Below, piece after piece: positions 12,171-25,100 of a stretch of 64,000 nt of DNA. The notes under the pieces were generated by a model that ran no database searches, had not been told where the DNA came from, and saw nothing but the letters and a program-made list of their open reading frames with translations. Source of the stretch: Okapia johnstoni (lineage: Eukaryota > Chordata > Mammalia > Artiodactyla > Giraffidae); assembly GCA_024291935.2 (NCBI GenBank), contig CM044310.1, positions 117,562,213 through 117,626,212 of the forward strand, in the 5' to 3' direction. The translations under genes were made by a program, and so were the position numbers. How positions within the stretch are numbered: the first letter of the stretch is position 1; every line of letters begins with the position of its first letter.

Positions 12171-12610
12171 GACACATGGGTCTTCGGGTCATGGAATTTT
12201 TCCAGTGTTCATATGGGACCTTCAGGTTTCTGCCAGACTGGGTCTCTTGCCCTTGGATCCAGGCTGGCTGGGGCCAGAGGGACCGCTTTTGGCGGGAGGG
12301 GTGGGGGGGCAGGCGGGGAGAGGGAGGAGGAGACAGCGGGGTTCACCAAGGCCCCAGGGAAGGAAACAGACCTGTTCTAAGGTGACGGCCACTGGATGCA
12401 CGGTGTGGTCACAGTGACCTCTTGTGGCTGGAGCTGAGAACAGCGTCTTCCTCAGCTTCTTCTCAAGGCCCTCTGGTCCCATTTGCGACAGAACTGTGGT
12501 TGACTCTCAGTGGCGATGGACTGTAAGTGTAACATACACACAGGATTTTGTATCCTTTTTATTAAAAAAAAAAAAAAAGTTAAATTTCTCAAGGTTTAGG
12601 AATTAGATTT

Positions 12611-15600
12611 GAAAGACAGAATGCCTGAAGAACTATGGATGGAGGTTCATGACATTGTACAGGAGGCAGGGATCAAGACCATCCCCAAGAAAAAGACCTG
12701 CAAAAAAGGCAAAATGGTTGTCTGAGGAGGCCTTACAAATAGCTGTGAAAAGAAGAGAAGCTAAAGGCAAAGGAGAAAAGGAAAGATATACCCATCTGAA
12801 TGCAGAGCTCCAAAGAATAGCAAGGAGAGATAAGAAAGCCTTCCTCAGTGATCAATGCAAAGAAATAGAGGAAAACAATAGAATGAGAAAGACTAGAGAG
12901 CTCTTCAAGAAAATTGGAGATACCAAGGGACTTTTCATGCAAAGATGGGCTCAATAAAGGACAGAAACAGTATGGACCTAACAGAAGCAGAAGATATTAA
13001 GAAGAGGTGGTAAGAATACACAGAAGAACTGTACAAAAAAGATCTTCATGACCCAGATAATCATGATAGTGTGATCACTCACCTAGAGCCAGACACCCTG
13101 GAATGCATAGTCAAGTGGGCCTTAGGAACCATCACTATGAACAGAGCTAGTGGAGGTGATGCAAGTCCAGTTGAGCTAGTTCAAATCTTTAAGATGATGC
13201 TGTGAAAGTGCTGCACTCAATATGCCAGCAAATTTGGAAAACTCAACAGTGGCCACAGGACTGCAAAAGGTCAGTTTTCATTCAAATCCCAAAGAAAGGC
13301 AGTATCAAAGAATGCTCAAACTACCACACAATTGCACACATTTCACACACTAGCAAAGTAATGCTCAAAATTCTCCAAGCCAGGCTTCAACAGTATGTGA
13401 ACTGTGAACTTCCAGATGTTCAAGGTGGATTTAAAAAAGGCAGAGGAACCAGAGATCAAATTGCCAACATCCTCTGGATCATCGAAAAAGCAAGAGAGTT
13501 CTAGAAAAACATCTGCTTTATTGACTATGCCAAAGCCTTTGACTGTGTGGATCACAACAAACTGTGGAAAATTCTGAAAGAGATGGGAATACCAGACCAC
13601 CTGATTTGCCTCCTAAGAAATCTGTATGCAGGTCAAGAAGCAACAGTTAGAACCGGACATGGAACAACAGACTGGTTCTAAATAGGGAAAGGAGTACGTC
13701 AAGGCTGTATATTGTCACCCTGCTTATTTAACTTATGCGCAGAGTACATCATGAGAAACGCTGGGCTGGATGAAGCAAAAGCTGGAATCAAGATTGCCGG
13801 GAGAAATATTGCCGGGAGCCAGCTCATGAGAGTCCCACCCATGACAGAGTCATGAGGAGAAGACCTGACGAGCAGAGCAACTCAGGCCTCAGGGAATCTC
13901 GGAAGGCTGCCTCAGTGCTCACCTTAAAGATGACATCTGTCTTTCAGATGTTTACTATAATAAACCTCTTCTGATTTTCTATGACTTAGGCAAAAGGCCT
14001 TTCCTGATTCCCTTCTAAAATAGATCATTCTGAAACCTCAAATCAACAAGGCCCCTGAACGGTAGCACCCTAAATAAAATTATCTGGGATATAGAGTATG
14101 CTGATCTAAATTCCTTTTGCTAACATATTGGTTTGTTTAATAAATGTACCTGTGCCTTTGGAGCTAATGTGCATAACTGCTCCCTAGTAATAAAACAGCA
14201 TTGAGAGCCTCCGCACAGAAAGCCCCTATGGGCACAAAACCCTTCGCAGGAAAAAAGGCTTGTTAGGAAATACAAAAAATATTGCTTTGTGAAACTGTTA
14301 CTTAATCTATATTTACTCACTATGTTTTTACTCTTAATGTATTTAGCCTATATAATGAAAGCATAATAGTTAGAGGTTTATATAAATAGAAGTTTAGCTT
14401 TAATACAAATAATAAGACAATTGTTGATTTAACTGATGATTCTTACTTAGAGCTGACCTTCAGCTTGCTGTTCTATGACTTTATGGAACCACATTCTTTT
14501 CTGTTAAGCTCAAGGCATAGAGTAAATTACCAAAAACAGGTTTTACCTTAAAACTTCCTGTTGATGAATTCTTTCCTGATGTGCTCGATACAAAAGTGTT
14601 CTGACTGATCAACTCTTATCAGTGGAGAGTCACAAGGTGTTAGCAGGCCACCAGGCCAGAAGATGATGTAAACAAAATGAGGCTTTTTGTAACTAAAGAC
14701 ATGCAAACGGCTTCGATGAGGGTCAAAACTGCTGGCCTATTGAGCTAACTTGATAGGCCCATTAAGATATACCCACTAAGCTAAGTTGGTATGTCCCTTA
14801 AGCTGAATTGGTATGACTCTATACTTTACATTTGTTTCTATATACCACTAAAAATATAAAAGCTGTTTTAAAAAACAATAAAAGAAGACACTTGGAAAAC
14901 GCTAAGACTCGCTGTGCCTTCTCATTCGCATCGCCGACGCCGTCCTTCCTGAGGGAACCCCTGGACTCCGGCAAAATATCAATAACCTCAGATATGCAGA
15001 TGACACCACCCTTATGGCGGAAAGCGAAGAAGAACTAAAGAGCCTCTTCATGAAAGTGAAAGAGGACAGTGAAAAAGTTGGCTAAAAGCCCAACATACAG
15101 AAAACTAAGATCATGGCATCTGGTCCCATCACTTTATGGCAAATAGATGGGGAAACAGTGGCAGACTTTTTTTTGGGGGGGGGGCTCCAAAATCACTGCA
15201 GATGGTGACTGCAGTCATGAAATTAAAAGACACTTGCTCCTTGGAAGAAAAGTTATGACCCACCTAGGCAGCATATTAAAAAGCAGAGACATTCCTTTGC
15301 CAACAAAGGTCGTCTAGTCAAAGCTGTGGTTTTTCCAGTAGTCACGTATGGATGTGAGAGTTGGACTGTGAAGAAAGCTGAGCGCCGAAGAATTAATGCT
15401 TTGAAACTGTGGTTTTGGAGAAGAATCTTGAGAGTCCCTTGGACAGTCCTTCCCTTCATTGGAAGGACTGATGCTGAAGCTGAAACTTCAATACTTTGGC
15501 CACCTGATGTGAAGAACTGACTCATTTGAAAAGACCCTGATGGCGGGAGGAGAAGGGGACAACAGAAGATGAGACGCTTGGATGGCATCACTGACTCTGG

Positions 15601-15690
15601 GAGCTGGTGATGGACAGGGAGGCCCGGTGTGCTGCAGTCCATGGGGTCGCAAAGAGTTGGACATGACTGAGCGACTGAACTGACTGACAC
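12611..15690 (+). mobile_element. BovB (RTE) LINE, 5'-truncated, split by a solo LTR
   Basis: BovB encodes one protein with endonuclease and reverse-transcriptase domains; this copy starts after the endonuclease. In successive frames I can read the segment before the RT (12649-12957), RT core (FIDYAKAFDCVDH-like at about 13510-13560; NLCAEYI-like near 13730-13750) and the C-terminal region with a KTLM/RRRG-like tail (15000-15690). Stops and frameshifts are frequent (for example TAG at 13502 and 13681), so it is dead. A 1164-bp LTR interrupts it at 13810-14973; the BovB text resumes exactly after the LTR and its duplicated target. Confidence 0.88.
13810..14973 (+). mobile_element. Solo LTR of an endogenous retrovirus (6-bp target duplication AAATAT)
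   Basis: Begins TGCCGG and ends CCGGCA, a perfect 6-bp terminal inverted repeat. AAATAT flanks both ends (13804-13809 and 14974-14979) and is part of the disrupted BovB sequence. A TATAAAAG box near 14854 and AATAAA near 14877 sit in the expected late-U3/R order for a plus-oriented LTR. No gag, pol or env internal sequence is attached, so it is a recombination product. A 6-bp duplication fits a class II (beta-retrovirus-like) element; that class call is inference. Confidence 0.85.
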
Positions 15691-15710
15691 ATTAAAATAG
15701 CAATATTTTG

Positions 15711-16195
15711 GATATTTGTTGTTGTTGTTCAGTTGCTAAGTCGTGTCTGACTCTGTGACCGCGTGGACTGCAGCACACCAGGCCTCCCTGTCCATCATCA
15801 TCTCCCAGAGTTTGCTCAAACTCGTGTCCTTTGAATCGGTGGTGCCATCCAACCATCTCATCCTCTGTCATTCCCCTTCTCCTCTTGCCCTCAATCTTTC
15901 TGAGCATCAGGGTCTTTTCCAATGAGTCAGCTCTTCACATCAGGTGGCCAAAGTATTGGAGCTTCAGCTTCAGCACCAGACTGTCCAATGAATATTCAGG
16001 ACTGATCTCCTTGCAGTCCAAGGGACTCTCAAGTCTTCTCCAGCATCACAGTTCCAAAGTATCAGTTCTTCAGTGCTCAGCCTTCTTTATGGTCCAACTC
16101 TCACATCAATACATGACCGCTGGAAAAACCATAGCTTTGACTCTATGGACTTTTGTCAGCAAAGTGATGTCTCTACTTTTTAATACACTGTAGTA
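15711..16195 (-). mobile_element. BovB 3' end, antisense
   Basis: Reverse complement of the BovB RT C-terminal region. It lies tail to tail with the forward BovB ending at 15690, forming an inverted pair separated by about 20 bp of spacer. Confidence 0.85.
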
Positions 16196-18600
16196 AAATA
16201 TATTAATAACATCTCACCTGTTTCCTCCCCTCTTTAAAAATATGGCTATACGAAATCTTTAAATTACATATATAGCTCACATTATTAATATATTTCTGTT
16301 GGTTAGTGTTGCTCTAAACTGCAACAGAAATCTAATCAACCACCCATCTCCTGATGGAAGGGAGCAACTCAGTTAAAGAAAAGTCCCTTTCCAAAACCAC
16401 AAGGTGAATCAGTGGCTGATATGCAACAAGGGCCCAAGTCCCCTGGCTTCCAGCAGGTGGCACAGTGAAGAGGGTGAACAGCCCCAGCTTCTTCACTGAT
16501 TTATTGCTGTGTGACCTTGGGCAAGTCACTTCACATCTCCGTGCCAAAAATTTATCATTTGTAAAACTGGGGATCAAAACAGTCTATCTTATCACTGAAC
16601 TTAACACAAGGAAGGAGTGCGCAAGGAAGGGCCTGGCAAACTAGAACTAGGAAATGGGCTCCTGCCTAAGTGAGCCCTTGGAGGACCCAGCCTGGCTACC
16701 AGCTCATCTCAACTCTTGCTGTTCTCCTCCCTGCCCACTCTGCTCTGGCCACACTACCTTGCTGTTGTTTACTGGACTTGCCAACTTTATTCCCACCCTT
16801 GGGCTTTTGCATCAGCAGTTCCTTCTGCCTGGAAAGTTCTTCCCCTAGATGGCTTTATGATTTTTTTTTTGGTGGGGGGTGGGGGCTGCCTTCAGTCTTA
16901 GTTAACTCAGGATCTTTTGTTGCAGCCCAAAGACTCTCTAGCTGTGGTGGGTGGGCTCAGTAGTTGCACCGTGGGTGGGGGGCGGGGCTTAGTTGCCCCC
17001 TGACATGTGAGATCTTAGTTCCCACACCAGGGATCGAACCTGTGTCTCCTGCATTGCAAGGCAGATTCTTAACCACTGGACCACCAGGAAAGTCCTGATA
17101 GCTTTATGATTCAGTCCTTTGCTTCACTCAGGTCTCTGCTCAAATGCAACCTCCTCAGAGAGGCCATGCCCGGATCCCCATGGACACTGGCACTCACTAT
17201 CTCCCTCTCTAATCCTGCTTTATTTTTACTTGTTGTGTTAATCACTACCTGACATTATATATTCATTGACTTGCTGTCTGTTTCTCCCAGACTGGGAATC
17301 TCATGGCAGGCCGGGGCTTTTGTCTTTTGCTCACTGCAGTATTCCTAGCCCTTGGCACATGGGCCACAGATGAGGTGCTCAATACATATTTGTTGAATGA
17401 ATAATTAACCTAATGCTCGATTAATTCACAGGGGACTCTGAGCATCTGTTCCTGGCCCTCCAGCCTAATCTAAATAGGAAAAGAGAGACTCAAAGAGTGT
17501 GAATGGCCAGAGGACAGGACCCAGTGGCTGGGGTTTGGGAGAGTCCCAATGTCCTGGGCTGGGCAGGGTGGCAGGAGAGATTCAGAGACGCTTCTAGGAG
17601 GCCCCTGGAGGATGTGAGCGGGAAGATGGGAAAGGAGGGCATTTCTAACAAAGGAGCAGCCCAGCAAAGCTTGGAGGTGGGACTGAGGACACCAAGACTG
17701 CCCAGGAGTCAGGCAGGCAGTTTCTAGCCTCACACCTGTCTGGATCGGCAGGGCAGCAACCCCGAAATCGAGCGCCCCCTGGTGGCCAAACCTTAGTGTG
17801 AACAGCCAAGTCGGACACATTTATTGAGCGCTTTATCAAACATTCAAAACAGTGCTTAGGTGGGAGGCCTTGATTCCATTTTCAGCGGAGAAAATGGAAG
17901 ATCCGAGAGACTGAGTCACTGATCCAAGCTCACCCAGCTCTGCCTCTAGAATCTGAAGTCTGGTGAGCCACCCCATTTGCTCTGCATCCATCAGACAGAG
18001 ATTCAGGCAATAGTGGGGAGAAGGACTGATTCCACCGTCTTGAAGAACTCCAGGTAGACCTGGGTGAGAGCCCCCAGGTGGGGCTCCAGAGAGGTGACCT
18101 CAGGCCAGTTATGGGCCTTGGGCTACAGCCAATGAGATCGTGGTGCGGGTGAAATGAGATGGCCCAGCGCCTGCAGTACACACAGCCCTCACACAGAAAC
18201 ACCATGAGTGCTGTAACTGACATGTCCAGCCAGCTACGTGGTTGTGCTTATCCCACTGCAGGCAAACACGAACATCAGGCAGGCAGTAGGCGATCGAGAA
18301 GGGTTAGGACTATCTGAGCTCGTCCAGAACCCCACAGAGGTACAGGCAAGCAGCCCCCTAATTCCCACTCGCTCAGGAATGGAAGGTCGTTTAGTGCTCC
18401 CCTCTCTGAGACCCAGGAGTCCCCGGCCCACAGCCCCAGGAGCCCAGAGCCCCAGCGTCTGCAGGATCGCAGGTAACAGGTTACGTCTCTCTCCCAGCTG
18501 CACACGAAACCCGGGCTCAGGTAACTCGGGTTCATTCCATGTCATTTACAGGCGGCCCCGCGCCCCCACAGCGCCGGATCCCAGCGGGGAACTGGAGTCT
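16196..18600. other. Intergenic between BovB pair and CTU1; L2 with SINE insertion
   Basis: A MIR-like stretch lies near 16480-16580 (gctgtgtgaccttgggcaagt). An antisense L2-like element runs from about 16690 to 17405, broken by an antisense CHR-type SINE at 16858-17098. Positions 17410-18600 hold no exon I can support. Confidence 0.6.
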
Positions 18601-19138
18601 CTAGAAGTCGGGGACCGGCTCGGAAGTCGGCGGTCGGGACGGCTGCGGCTCCCGCGGCGGCCCCTCCTCGTCCAGCCCCCGGCGGCCCTTGCCGATGGCC
18701 AGGCGGGGCCGGCCGCGGTTCAGGCCGTCCAGGAGCGCGCAGGCCTGGCAGAGCGCGCGGCTGGCCAGCGCCCCGCAGCGGGAGCAGGCGCCGGGCGGCG
18801 GGGGCCGCGCGGCCGGGGCCAGCGCCAGGCGCTCGGCCGAGTGCACCAGGTCCAGCACCGCCGACGGCCGCGCGCCGCCTCCAGCATCTTGAGCAGGTCG
18901 CGCGCGTGGCCGCGGAAGGCCTCGGGCGCGTACACGCACTCCTCGGAGAAGTAGTCGAGGCGGCGGAAGTGCGCGTACAGCACCACCTCCTTCTGCGATG
19001 CCAGCTGCAGCGGGCGGCAGCGCGGCAGGGCGCCCCCCTCGCCCGGGGAGCCCAGGCCCCCGCCCCGCGCCAGCCGGCCCGCGTCGCCCCGCAGGAAGTT
19101 CATGAGCACCGTCTCCGCCATGTCGTCCGCGTTGTGTC
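18601..19138 (-). CDS. CTU1: CTU1 terminal coding exon, carries a +2 frameshift
   Basis: Starts in phase 1 with HNADDMAE and ends at TAG 18603-18601. The frame switches at the (CG)3 tract 18869-18874: upstream reads LLKMLEAAR in one frame, while PSAVLDLVH continues only in another. Confidence 0.9.
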
Positions 19139-22103
19139 CTGGGGGAGGAGAGACGGGAGCCGTGAGGAGGGGGCCGGGGCCGGCGGGGCCGCGGGAGGAG
19201 GCCCTGGGGCACCGCAGGGCGGCCTGGGGGCGGCTGCGGGGGGACCCGGCGAGAAACGAGAGGGCGACGCACCCAGGCGCCCGTGGAGCAACCCGGGGAG
19301 CCTCACTTACCCCCCACTTATCGCAGACCAGGCCCTCTGCTAGCGAGTGAGTCCTTTAGGCTACAACTATCATTTCAGCGCCTCCCTGGTGGCACAGACG
19401 GTAAAGAATCTGCCTGCAGTGCGAGAGACCTGGCTTTGATCCCTGGGTCGGGAAGACTGTCATTTCAGTCTCAATTGAAAGTGTACTTCAGGGAATTCCT
19501 TGGCAGTCCAGTAGTTAGGACTCTGTGCTTTGGAGGCTGAGGGCCTAGGTTCAGTCCTTGGTTGGAGAACCAAGATCCCACAAGCCCAAAAGACCTCCCC
19601 CACCCCTCCCCAACAACAACAACAAAAAATGTACTTCAGACTACACGGAAGTCATTTAATGGAGATGAGAAAGAGGACTGTTGTGGTAAGCAGAATCCCC
19701 CACCCCCTCATCCTGAAAATATATTGGGTCCCGTGGCAAAAGAGATCAAGATTGCACACAGAATGAGGGTTACTAATCAGCTGATCTTAATATAGGGAGA
19801 GCAGCCTAGCTGAGCCAAGTGGGCCCCAGGGTAATGACGTGCTAGGTCGCTTCAGTGGTGTCCAACTCTTTGCGACCCCACCAGGCTCCTCTGTCCGTGG
19901 GATTCTTCAGGCAAGAATACTGGAGTGGGTTGCCGTGCCCTCCTCCAGGGGATCTTCATGACCCAGGGATCGAACCCACCACTCTATGTCTCCTGCACTG
20001 GCAGGCGGGTTCTTTATCACGAGCGCCACGTGGGAGGCCCAGGGTAATGACAGGGGTCCTTAAAGTGAAAGAGTCGGGATGGAAGATGTGGGAACACAAG
20101 CAAGGTCAGGCGATGCAAAAGAGAAGGACTCAGCTGCCGGCTTTGAAGCTGGAGGAAGGAGGCCTCCGAGAGGTAGCCTCTAAAAACTGAAAGAGGCAAG
20201 AAAATGGACTTTCCCGTAGATTCTTCAGAGGAATGCTGACCAGTGAGACTTCTGCCAGAAGCTTAACCTCCAGAACTACAACCTAATACATCTGTACTGT
20301 TTTTTCCCACTTGTGTTGTTCGAAGCCACTCGATTTGTGGTCATTTGTTACAGCAGCCGCAGAAAACAGTTGTTGACACAAGTGCCTTTGACAGCACAGA
20401 CTGCAATGTTTTTGTGTTACCTTTGTCTAGAGAGACCAGGGAGAAAGTAAGGGAATATTTACACAGCATTAAAAAAAAAAAAAAGCACTGATTCTCACAA
20501 CCATCATCTCTCACCCGGACCACCCGCAGCTGCCACCCTCCAGGCTCATCTCCTTTGCTCTGCCCTCGCCTCTCCAACCCAGGCTCCTCACCCCTGCCCT
20601 AGTGTACTTTTCAGAGCCTTTGTCAGGCCCACCCACTTCCGCATTGCTCAAAGGATCAGATGTTAACGCCTCACTATCAAAAGGGGAAAGTGAACTCCAC
20701 CCACTGCTCTGGTCTTCCTGGGGCCCCTCAAACGGGCCTTGGCACAGATGGTTCCCTCTGCCCTCTCAAACATCACTCCTCTTCACCACCTCACTCAGAG
20801 CCCTCGGATCTCAAAAGCCCTCCCTCATCCCCTCTCCACACCATAAGGTTCTCTTTTTGCTCCATGTAATTTTTCCCAGTAGCATTTATGATTGTTTATC
20901 ATTTTATATTTGAACTGTGCAAAGGTATGGGTGTATGTCTGTCCTGAGCATCGCTGTATTCTTAGCCATAGCCCGATGAGGATGATGTGAGCATATATAA
21001 TATAAATGTGTGTAATACATATTCTATATATGAATAACAGCTTGGATCTGGCATCTGGTAGAACCTCAGGAGTTGTTTGTTGAAGGAATGGATGAAAGCG
21101 AGAGAAGAAAAGAGAGTTATGGAAAAAAAAGAGATGCCAACAAGAAAAAGAAGTTACGAGGCAGAGAGATACTTTCCAGGGACAGAGATGGATTCTGAAG
21201 AGAGACAGCTGGGGGCCATGAGACCAAGAGTATTCAAGACCATAAAAGATAAGACTCAAAGACCTAATCCCCAGAGACTAACTCTTGCCCCTTGCTTCTC
21301 CACCCTCCTTGCCGAGCTGTGCAGACCAAGAGAGCGGCCAAGACCCGAAGTCTCTGTGATGCCCAGGCCATCCTGTTTCCTCCCGCCCCCATCACGCTGG
21401 CAGGAACCTTCTGTACAGTCGGGCCCAATGCTGGAGCATGCGCACATCCCCTTTTCCGTGTTCGGTTCTTTCCTCTAGGCCATTCATAGTCTCCATTACC
21501 CCTTGGGCACGCACTGCAGCCCCCTTACGGCGCCCGACCCTCTCCCGCGCATGCGCCCCTCCCACCACGCCCCTCTGGGCCGCGCCTGCGCTCACCAGTC
21601 ACGATGTGCGTGGCTCCCACGAGGCGCGCCCCTTCCTCCAGCGCGCGGCGCCGCAGCACCCCGCAGAAGGTGCAACAGGCGCGGCTGCGGCCGGAGCCGG
21701 CCGTGCTGCGGGCCACGGCGTCCATCGTCCAGCCCCCGAAGAGGTCCGCGTAGGCCACGACGGTGAGCGGGAGCTCCCAGCGCGCTGCCTGCCGCCGCAC
21801 GGCCGCCAGCGCCGCGTCCCGGTAGCCGCCGATGCCCTCGTCCACCGCCACGAGGTGCAGCGAGATGCCCAGGCGCGGGGCCAGCTCACGCAGCACGTGC
21901 GCCAGCACCGTGGAGTCCTTGCCGCCCGAGGCGCCCACGGCCACCACGGCGCCGGGCGGCAGCAGGCGGCCCGCGACCACCGTGTGCAGCACCTCGGCCT
22001 CGAAGGCGGCGCAGAAGCAGGCGCGGCACAGCACCTGGCCCGAGCGCGGACGGCGGAGCGCGGCGCGCGCCTTGTGGCAAGAGGCGCACTGTGGGGCGGG
22101 CAT
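18601..22103 (-). CDS. CTU1: CTU1, cytosolic thiouridylase subunit 1 (frameshifted in this sequence)
   Basis: CTU1 (formerly ATPBD3) works with CTU2 in the cytosol to thiolate wobble uridine 34 of Lys, Glu and Gln tRNAs, accepting sulfur from URM1. Two coding exons: 21596-22103 (start ATG at 22103, donor G|GTGAGC) and 18601-19138 (acceptor CCCCCAG, stop TAG). Visible motifs are N-terminal CxxC pairs, the PP-loop ATP site ASGGKDST, a CCTFC cluster, GHNADDMAE across the splice junction, and a C-terminal CxxC...CxxC zinc motif. Length without the defect would be 347 residues, close to the human 348. Odd: an extra CG dinucleotide at about 18868-18875 (codon ~258) shifts the frame. As written the protein gains about 50 unrelated residues, stops at 18720 and loses the C-terminal zinc motif; the original frame is otherwise intact to the stop at 18601. 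Confidence 0.93.
19139..21595 (-). other. CTU1: CTU1 intron between coding exons
   Basis: About 2.46 kb. Contains a Bov-tA head (19371-19470), a CHR-like SINE (19491-19590), an antisense Bov-tA (19837-20040) and an L2-like antisense piece (about 20750-21095). No other exon seen. Confidence 0.7.
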
Positions 22104-22112
22104 CTTGGGGTC
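21596..22112 (-). CDS. CTU1: CTU1 exon with start codon and PP-loop
   Basis: A 9-nt 5' UTR follows acceptor CTCTCCAG, then ATG and 169 codons, ending in phase 1. Highly CpG-rich. Holds the zinc-binding CxxC pairs and the SGGKDS nucleotide-binding loop. Confidence 0.92.
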
Positions 22113-25100
22113 CTGGAGAGGCGGGAGGGGTCGGCTTCTCCTGGATGGGTGGAGAGGGGAGGCGGGTTACACGTGGATTCCGGATTGCGGGTCGTTGCTT
22201 ACAGAGGGTAGTGTCCCTGGTGAGAACAGTGGGGGCCAGGTAGGCTTCTTCCAGAGTAGTTGTAGTAGTTAGTAGTTTAGTCGCTAAGTTGTGTCCGACT
22301 CTTGCAACTCCTTGGACAGTAGCCTGCCAGGCTCCTCTGTCCATGGGATTCTCCAGGCAAGAATACTGGAGTGGGTTGCCATTTCCTTCTCAATCTTCCA
22401 GAGTAAGGGAGGGTTATATGTATACAGTTGACCCTTGAACAATGCGAGGATTGGGAGTGCAGCCAAATTCCACATAACTTTACAGTCGGCCTTCCATATT
22501 TTCCCGCTTCTGAGTCCGAGGATTCAACTAAACTGCGGATGGTATAGTATTTTATGTATTTATTGGAAAAAAGAAAAAAAATCTGAGTCTCAGTGGAGCA
22601 GTTCAAACTCATGTTGTTCAGGGGTCAACTGTCTGACCCTTGGAGGTTTGAGGATGTTTAAGAAGGCTGTTGCCTCCAGGAAGGCTTCTTGGATTACACC
22701 CATTACACACCAAGGAGAAAAGCAGTTGGTTGGGGGTGAGGGGTGGAGGGGAGAGGGAGAGATAGGCAAGTTAGGTCGGATTCTGTTTGGAGGGATGGAG
22801 GTGCATATTAAGGACCCATTTCACAGTCTCCAGGGAAGCCACCCCTCTTACAACCCTGATCAGAAGGACAGGTCGCCGACCTGAGCTACCAGGGCTGCTC
22901 AGAGAGCTTGGAAAGGGTCAGTGATCTAAGAACAGAAGGAGGCAAGGGGACTGATGGCAGCTCTGTTAGGGGAAGGGGGATAAACAGGAAAGCCCAACTG
23001 GAATTTCACTTTGGTGGGACTGGGATGCTGTCTCTAGGAATGGGTCCCGATTGTGTCCTCTGAAAGGCAGGGCAGTCATCTCAGAATCTCCTGCAAGCTT
23101 CTGTGGCCTTATCAAGAGATGAATCGGCCCATCTTTGACTCTTTCTGTTCCCCCCACCTCATTCCTCCCCACCCAGCCATGATTCCCTCTCTTCTTGGAC
23201 CCACTTGCTGGGGGAACCCATAAGAACCCATCAGACTGAGTCCCTCCCCTCCAAGGCACCATCATCTACGGGCTAGACTATCATAGTGCAGTAACTTCTG
23301 AGCAGTTCACCCTGTTTCCAGGATTTACCATAAAGTGTGGAATCATTTTATGTGACTTGCATGCTTACTGTAACACCAGTTAGGGGCCAGTGCAACTCAG
23401 CTGTCTGACAGGCATCTCAGAACCCAGATTCCTGATTCCCCTTCCCAAACCTGCCTCTCTTTTAAAGGGCAGCTCTGTCCCTCCAGCTACTCAGAGCAAG
23501 AGCTTTGTGTTCCAGGACACTGGACTGCTTTCTCCATCCCTCTTCTTCTTAACTCTCCCTGTAGGTGATTCCAAATTGCAATGTTAGGTCCCAACCTTTC
23601 CTCCAAATGCCCCACTGAGAATGCACCTGGGGCATGTCCTCAAACCTCAAACCCCGTACATCCAGCTAGAACAGAGCAAATCCTGTTTGTAGCTTTAAAA
23701 CAGACCCAGAAGCCCAGCACTCCTTAGCATCTCCACAGCTGCAACCCTGGTCTGAGCCATGTCTCTCTCTTGGATACAGCATCAGGCTCCTTCTTCGTTT
23801 CCCCTGCCCTCCCCTCCTCTGCACATGCAACTGTCCACAAAACAGCCAGTGAGATCCTGCCCAGGGTCTTTTCTACATCCTCCCATGCATCTCACTTCAC
23901 CCCTGCCTCTGGCTTGATTCTCCCTTGCTCTCCTGGTTTGCCTCCTGCTCAGCTTCCAGTCTCTTTTGGAGAGGCACCTTCATGGTTCCCAGGTCCTGCC
24001 CAGCTCATTTTCCTTGTGGGTGACTGAATCACGATGTCCATCGGGCTCATCCTTCAAATGTCCCATTGAAGATACCCACTGGTTCTCTAGAACCCTAGGT
24101 ACCCAAACTGACCAGTCCCCTGTTCCCCACGGAGAAACCTGTTCTTGCCCAGCTGTTCCCTGCTTGCTGAGAGTACCGTATCTCCACCCAGCTCCTCCGT
24201 AGGACAGGGCATAAAGTCACTCTGGACTCATCTCTCTTCTCCCCCTAAATCTGTGGTCACTAGGTCCCAGGAACCTACCTCCTGAATAAGGAAGACCCTG
24301 CTAAGAAATGAGTCTGCAGATTTTCAGAGGCTCATAGGCCACGACACAGCTTTAATTTTAATTCAGAGAGAGATGGGAGTCACGGGAGGGTTCTGTGCAA
24401 AGGAGGCATACAATCTGACTTAGGTTTTAAGTTTCCCTTTGAGTGCTGTATGGGGAACAGACTGTGGCAGGCAGGGAGGCCAGAGAGGAGGCTATGGCAA
24501 TAGTCAGTGAGATGATGATGGCCTGGACTGGGGTGCTGGCAGTGGCGATAAGGTGGGGTTTTGGATCTACTTTGAAGGTAGGGTCCGTAGAACTTGCGCC
24601 AGACTTGGACTGGGGTGGAGGGTGGGGTCATGAGAAAAGAGAGGAATGAAGAATGATTTGGAGGCTTGGGCCTGAGCACCTGGGAGGATGATGGGAACAT
24701 TTAGTTGTGGAGGAGGCTGACTAGAATTCCGTTTGGACATGTCAGATTTGAAACGTGTGTTAAGCATCTTCCTCGCGAAGATTTTATAGACCCTAGGCTG
24801 GCTCAGGCACCTTCTCTGGGGTCGCAGAGCCCCTTGTATGCCTCCATCCCAACCGGATCACGATGCTACCCTTCATGGTGACAGGCCTGTCTCCCTCCCA
24901 CTGCCCTGTGAGCTCACTACAGGCAGGGAGGGACATGGTCTGCCTCAGCCACCACTGATTCCCCCTGCCTTGCAAGGAATTTGGCAAAGGATCGGGGCTC
25001 AGTTAAGATCTGTAGGCTGAGGGAATAAGCGCTCCCAGAAGGCGGGGCCCAGACCCCAAGTGTGCCTCCGGATCGCAGCTTTGTCAGAATGATGGGTAGT

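Noticed and set aside
13502..13760. BovB here as a possibly active LINE
   Set aside because: In-frame stops, frameshifts and the LTR insertion make it inactive.
18238..18954. 238-codon plus-strand open frame
   Set aside because: It lies antisense over the GC-rich CTU1 exon and its flank; the minus strand holds the conserved protein. GC-rich DNA gives long chance frames.
21438..22211. 257-codon plus-strand open frame
   Set aside because: Antisense shadow of the CTU1 PP-loop exon; no family resemblance or splice logic.
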